Shown here: in pieces, positions 5,691 to 8,238 of the stretch
Layout: every line of letters starts with the position of its first letter
How positions within the stretch are numbered: position 1 is the stretch's first letter
DNA from: Candidatus Levybacteria bacterium RIFCSPLOWO2_01_FULL_42_15
GTDB taxonomy: Bacteria; Patescibacteriota; Microgenomatia; Levybacterales; UBA12049
Direction of reading: 5' to 3'
DNA: 8,238 nt
NCBI GenBank assembly: GCA_001784055.1
Contig: MFOZ01000026.1
Coordinates: 1-8,238 of the forward strand
Notes under the pieces: model-generated
What the model saw: only the letters and a program-made list of their open reading frames with translations
Told to the model about the DNA's origin: nothing
Databases searched by the model: none
Made by a program: the position numbers and the translations under genes

Positions 5691-5783
5691 GCCCATTCGG
5701 TAAACTCAGGGCAAGCCCGTTCGTCTCCGCCAGCTGGCGGATCCTCAGGGCAAGCAAGCGCAGGCCGTTCGAGGCTCTGAGGA
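5691..5783. repeat. GC-rich mosaic repeat with 16-bp palindrome
   Basis: This non-coding stretch contains the perfect 16-bp palindrome TCCGCCAGCTGGCGGA (5726-5741), two copies of CTCAGGGCAAGC (5705-5716 and 5744-5755) and two CCGTTCG units (5717-5723 and 5765-5771). Related text (CTTCGACTTTGCTCAGGAT) recurs near 8169-8187, directly after copy 2 of the 22-nt repeat. It looks like nested fragments of a dispersed palindromic repeat rather than a gene. Confidence 0.75.
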
Positions 5784-5800
5784 TCAAGCTCCTACCCACC

Positions 5801-5829
5801 CTAAGGGTGTACGGAATAGACACCCTTAG
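5801..5829. repeat. Left-end hairpin of the RAYT element
   Basis: CTAAGGGTGT (5801-5810) pairs perfectly with ACACCCTTAG (5820-5829) around a 9-nt loop. It lies 3 nt from the transposase stop codon. On the plus strand it is followed by TATTTATT, so it could also act as a weak intrinsic terminator for rightward transcription from the 266-residue gene. On the minus strand there is no U-tract. Confidence 0.8.
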
Positions 5830-5832
5830 TAT

Positions 5833-6507
5833 TTATTCCAAAATTAGATGTTTTATCCTATCGAGTTTTCTCTGGTAATTCACTTGATCTTGGGTGAATT
5901 CAATAAATCTTTGTAGAGACTTAAAGTGGCTTAGAATCACTTCTGTATTTAAAATGTCCGAGCTATTTTTTCCAACATAGGTAGGATAAGAAGACCAAGG
6001 ATAAAGTACCAAATCTTTGAAGTTTTTAATTATGAAAGCCGTAACTGGATTTAAGTGAATATATCTGGCAACATGGATAAGTTGCTCATCTGCCTCAATC
6101 AATGTAGACTTAAACATTTGCTGAAATAAACCCCCAGAACGATTTTCCTTTGTATTAAAATATTTTGCATAGCTGTTTTGAAAATTACTCATAAAAGTAG
6201 TTATGCCCTTTTCTCTAATTTCTTTAATGAGGAAATGTATGTGATTGGGCATAAAACAAAAAGCAAAAAGTTCTATCTGTTTATCTGCTTTCTGCTTGAG
6301 GCCATCCATGAAGCCGACTTTTTGAAGTTGCGGTAGGCGATTATAATGAGAGAAACGAAGTGATGGATTGTGATAACTGTAGAAAGTTAAAACATTCAGG
6401 GCGCGTTGATAATCTCTATTTTCAGTAAAGATTGGAACCCTTCCTATACTACGATTAAATACATGATAAACTTGGTCAATAACTATTGGGATTTTTCTGT
6501 GAGACAT
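5833..6507 (-). CDS. IS200-like transposase, REP-associated tyrosine transposase (RAYT) type
   Basis: A Y1-type HUH single-strand transposase. The 224-residue protein has the HUH metal-binding motif H89-I90-H91 inside FCFMPNHIHFLIK, and the nucleophile region SYAKYFN, where Y113 is the likely catalytic tyrosine (Y116 the alternative). KENRSGGLFQQMFKS (about 120-134) and ARYIHLNP further on are typical of the RAYT branch rather than of short classical IS200 TnpA (~150 residues). The N-terminal YHVFNRSIGRVPIF also fits. The frame appears intact. ATG at 6507 is preferred over the in-frame ATG at 6543 because a promoter ends 7 nt before it and the family starts there. Its coding DNA is about 30% GC by spot count, against 42-50% in flanking genes, which suggests recent acquisition. 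Confidence 0.94.
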   Translation of the reverse strand: MSHRKIPIVIDQVYHVFNRSIGRVPIFTENRDYQRALNVLTFYSYHNPSLRFSHYNRLPQLQKVGFMDGLKQKADKQIELFAFCFMPNHIHFLIKEIREKGITTFMSNFQNSYAKYFNTKENRSGGLFQQMFKSTLIEADEQLIHVARYIHLNPVTAFIIKNFKDLVLYPWSSYPTYVGKNSSDILNTEVILSHFKSLQRFIEFTQDQVNYQRKLDRIKHLILE

Positions 6508-6514
6508 TACTAAC

Positions 6515-6543
6515 ATAATAAAACAAAAACCTAAAGGTGTCAA
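6515..6543 (-). promoter_or_regulatory. Promoter of the RAYT gene, overlapping the element end
   Basis: On the minus strand TTGACA (6538-6543) and TATTAT (6515-6520) are 17 bp apart, and the -10 box ends 7 nt before the ATG at 6507, predicting a leaderless mRNA. The -35 box overlaps the TCAAGCT end repeat and one arm of the right-end hairpin, so transposase bound to its own end, or a folded end, would block the promoter. Confidence 0.75.
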
Positions 6544-6565
6544 GCTACCACACCCTAAGGGTGTA
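6531..6565. repeat. Right-end hairpins of the RAYT element
   Basis: CTAAAGGTGT (6531-6540) can pair with ACACCCTAAG (6550-6559) at 8 of 10 positions around a 9-nt loop. Alternatively ACACCC/GGGTGT (6550-6555 and 6559-6564) form a 6-bp stem with a TAA loop. The two folds share bases and exclude each other. CTAAAGGTGTC (6531-6541) is also a 10-of-11 inverted match to GACACCCTTAG (5819-5829) at the other end. Confidence 0.75.
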
Positions 6566-6588
6566 TAGGGGGTTGTATCATAGAGTAT

Positions 6589-8100
6589 TCAGGCATTTTG
6601 AAGAAGAGGCGGGAGGGGATAGTCAAAAGAGAAATCGGTTTCTATAATGCGATCAATGATTCTCATCAACCGGGACGAATCCACAGAAAAGGGAGATTTC
6701 TGTATCCCTTGAAAAAAATGTGTTTCCACAAAGGTTCGTATTGCTTGTGGATTCATATTGCTCTCTTTGCAAAGGAGCGAAAGAATAGGATCTATCGCGA
6801 TCCAGAAAGTAATGGGATGCCTCACAATACCTAAGGGCATAAAGGCTCTTGGATTCTCAAGTAAAAGAGAAGAGGCTTTTTGTACAGAACGAGTTGCAGT
6901 TTCAAAGAATGCAATTGTCTTAGGAGGGTAATCTTTCCGTATGATACGAGGAACCTCAAAAGGAAACGGTTTTTCATAGGTATAAAGATCTTCTTGATCT
7001 TCGTTCACTGGAAGAAGAGAGGAAATATCTGGTACTACGCCAAATACACCAGCTCCTTCTGGCAGTTGGCGTATAAGTGCTCTTTTACGCAGAAACCGAA
7101 GCATCTGTGCATCTGATCGATTTATAAGTTCCGCTAAGATTCTTGCCTGTTCAGGGATAGATGCGTTTTCGGAGACAGCAATGAAGTAATCCCAGAACAT
7201 AGATGTCTGTAAGTGCTGAATTAGTTGGTTAATGGGAGCATAATATTGGAGTTTGTACATAGCATCTCTATAGGCTAGGATGTGGTGTATGATCTGTCCG
7301 TGCTGTAACATAAGGAGTTCTTGGTTTGCCCATCTCCCAAACCCCTCGAGTTCTTTTACAAGAATTGTTTCAAAATGTGGAGGCTGCCATTCAGCAAACA
7401 CACTGTCCGCGTTCAGATAGGAAACAGTATCTGCTAACGACGCAATCTGACCAAATGCGCCTTGCTCCTTCCATATCATTTCTATTGCCTCTTGCTCCTG
7501 CTGTGAGAATCTGCGTAAAAGAAACAAACCAAGTGGAGATGTTGGATCTCGTGCTTCACGGATCAGACGCTCTTCATGAGTTCCTTCAAGACCTAACGTT
7601 ATCATTTCTTGATACAATGGAGGTCTGCGCTGTGCAATAAATTCGAACGCGCTCTGCATAAAGCCTTCACCCACGTGCGAAAACACAGGGTGCATATAGT
7701 CATGAAAAATAAGAGCAGTTCCTAGAACAAGGAGACTTTCTTCAGAAAGGCGACAAGCTTTTCCCAACGTAACTCCAATAGTTGCTGCTTCAAGACTGTG
7801 GACGTAGCGGTTATTTGCATTCATTTCTGCAATAGAGGGAACATGAGCATTCATCTTGCCGTTTGCGTATTGAATGATTGGCTTAAAACTAAGTTGCCAG
7901 CGTGATTCGAGCTTGGGGCGGATAATCTCCGCGGCATGTTCAAATACTTCTTTTCTAGGAATATCCTTGGTTGTTATCAAGAGCTTCTGGAGAGCGTCAT
8001 CACTAGATGGGATTCTTTCTTGTGTTGTGTTAGGCGCAATGCGTAGTAGTTCAAAGGGAGCAGATTGTGGTTGTGGTTGTTGCTCGTGTGGTTGAGCCAT
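6589..8100 (-). CDS. SAMHD1-like HD-domain phosphohydrolase
   Basis: Metal-dependent HD-superfamily hydrolase of 503 residues, probably acting on nucleotides. The metal ligands follow the family order: H101 (RYVHSLEA), H133-D134 (ALIFHDYMHPVFSHVGEGF) and D224 (SLADTVSYLNAD). The HDxxHxxFSH arrangement and a downstream HE pair (H175-E176 in GLEGTHEERLI) closely resemble SAMHD1 and dGTPase-type enzymes, as does the ligand spacing. The first ~15 residues are Gln/Pro-rich, and residues from about 240 on are mostly helical with no domain I can name. A triphosphohydrolase cutting dNTPs is the best guess; activity on other nucleotides or on modified nucleic acids is possible. It has its own promoter, lies 81 nt upstream of the RAYT gene on the same strand, and sits between copies of a 22-nt direct repeat. 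Confidence 0.88.
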   Translation of the reverse strand: MAQPHEQQPQPQSAPFELLRIAPNTTQERIPSSDDALQKLLITTKDIPRKEVFEHAAEIIRPKLESRWQLSFKPIIQYANGKMNAHVPSIAEMNANNRYVHSLEAATIGVTLGKACRLSEESLLVLGTALIFHDYMHPVFSHVGEGFMQSAFEFIAQRRPPLYQEMITLGLEGTHEERLIREARDPTSPLGLFLLRRFSQQEQEAIEMIWKEQGAFGQIASLADTVSYLNADSVFAEWQPPHFETILVKELEGFGRWANQELLMLQHGQIIHHILAYRDAMYKLQYYAPINQLIQHLQTSMFWDYFIAVSENASIPEQARILAELINRSDAQMLRFLRKRALIRQLPEGAGVFGVVPDISSLLPVNEDQEDLYTYEKPFPFEVPRIIRKDYPPKTIAFFETATRSVQKASSLLLENPRAFMPLGIVRHPITFWIAIDPILSLLCKESNMNPQAIRTFVETHFFQGIQKSPFSVDSSRLMRIIDRIIETDFSFDYPLPPLLQNA

Positions 8101-8112
8101 AATAGGGCGCTT

Positions 8113-8140
8113 ATTATAGCAGAAGGAGGTTAGTTGTTAA
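8113..8140 (-). promoter_or_regulatory. Promoter of the HD phosphohydrolase gene (extended -10)
   Basis: On the minus strand TTAACA (8135-8140) and consensus TATAAT (8113-8118) are 16 bp apart, with TGC before the -10 box forming an extended -10. The -10 ends 12 nt before the ATG at 8100, so the leader is only about 3-6 nt and has no Shine-Dalgarno site. Confidence 0.75.
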
Positions 8141-8148
8141 AACATTCA

Positions 8149-8170
8149 CATCCGATGTGGATTAGTCCTT
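8149..8170. repeat. 22-nt direct repeat, copy 2
   Basis: Identical to 5667-5688 and in the same orientation. Here it lies upstream of the HD gene without the 266-residue gene next to it. It is followed by CGACTTTGCTCAGGAT, related to the debris after copy 1. A short CACAT/ATGTG hairpin can form across its left half. Confidence 0.9.
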
Positions 8171-8238
8171 CGACTTTGCTCAGGATTAAAGACTTTGTAC
8201 ATCGGGAGGATTGTTTAATTCTTGAGCGATTGTTGGTG

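Larger units (their letters stand above)
5784..6565 (-). mobile_element. IS200-like / RAYT element with matching end hairpins
   Basis: The transposase gene is bracketed by related ends. Each begins TCAAGCT, continues to ACC, and finishes with the identical 15-nt palindrome CACCCTAAGGGTGTA (5797-5811 and 6551-6565). Each end can also fold a larger hairpin with a 10-bp stem and a 9-nt loop: 5801-5810 with 5820-5829 (perfect), and 6531-6540 with 6550-6559 (8 of 10 pairs). Paired end hairpins around a single HUH transposase gene are the layout expected of IS200/IS605-type or RAYT units. The exact cleavage boundaries are not known; the limits given enclose the repeats. Confidence 0.7.
8101..8238. 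other. Non-coding flank with promoter and repeat fragments
   Basis: This holds the promoter of the HD gene, copy 2 of the 22-nt repeat, and then CTTCGACTTTGCTCAGGAT-type repeat text. Both strands stay open to the right edge in one frame each (plus from TTG at 8134, minus to a TAA at 8130-8132), but both frames run through the repeat, so I do not call either a gene. A gene edge beyond the window cannot be excluded. Confidence 0.6.

Noticed and set aside
5667..5755. Possible CRISPR array from clustered short repeats
   Set aside because: Repeat units differ in sequence and spacing, only two copies each, no regular spacers and no cas genes.
6550..6564. Hairpin after the HD gene as an intrinsic terminator
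   Set aside because: No U-tract follows the stem on the minus strand; it is better explained as the RAYT element end.
7326..7640. 104-codon plus-strand frame inside the HD gene
   Set aside because: Antisense to a well-supported gene with clear catalytic motifs; no domain or promoter visible.
8130..8237. Minus-strand frame entering from the right edge and ending in TAA at 8130-8132
   Set aside because: Its peptide (LILSKVEGLIHIGC) is a translation of repeat DNA; no independent sign of coding.
8134..8238. Plus-strand frame from TTG after an AGAAGGAGG sequence (8121-8129), open to the right edge
   Set aside because: The Shine-Dalgarno-like string lies in the HD promoter spacer and the frame runs through the dispersed repeat; a real gene would need support from beyond the window.

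Overview
The window looks like a piece of a Patescibacteria (Candidate Phyla Radiation, Parcubacteria-like) genome with the standard genetic code; TGA is used as a stop, which argues against the code-25 lineages. The pointers are compact gene packing, a short single-span SecE, an L1 protein with a long charged N-terminal extension and a trimmed middle domain, mid-40s GC in most genes by hand count, and promoters so close to start codons that most first genes appear to give leaderless or near-leaderless mRNAs. This placement is inference from style, not from a database search.

Layout. 1-2136 (minus strand): the conserved cluster secE-nusG-rplK-rplA, with rplA running off the left edge a few codons before its end. 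2137-2209: a compact divergent promoter region in which the -35 boxes of secE and galU overlap. 2210-4221 (plus): galU, a small single-span membrane protein of unknown function, and a PAP2-family lipid phosphatase coupled to it by an ATGA overlap. 4153-4767 (minus): an unrecognised 204-residue protein with a faint methyltransferase look, overlapping the PAP2 gene tail to tail. 4768-4859: a second back-to-back promoter pair. 4860-5660 (plus): an unrecognised 266-residue protein whose last ~45 codons jump from about 37% to about 70% GC. 5661-5832: GC-rich repeat debris with a 16-bp perfect palindrome. 5784-6565: an IS200-like/REP-associated tyrosine transposase (RAYT) element with matching hairpins at both ends. 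6589-8100 (minus): a 503-residue SAMHD1-like HD phosphohydrolase. 8101-8238: its promoter, then another copy of the repeat seen after the 266-residue gene.

The left half is housekeeping: protein export, transcription elongation, ribosome stalk base and L1 stalk, then UDP-glucose supply and probably lipid-carrier or phospholipid dephosphorylation at the membrane. The right half is accessory. A 22-nt perfect direct repeat (5667-5688 and 8149-8170) brackets the RAYT and HD genes, and the transposase gene is much more AT-rich than its neighbours. The points most worth a second look are the RAYT element with its end hairpins and the promoter embedded in one of them, the chimeric GC-rich tail of the 266-residue protein together with the repeat that follows it, and the consistent leaderless promoter design.
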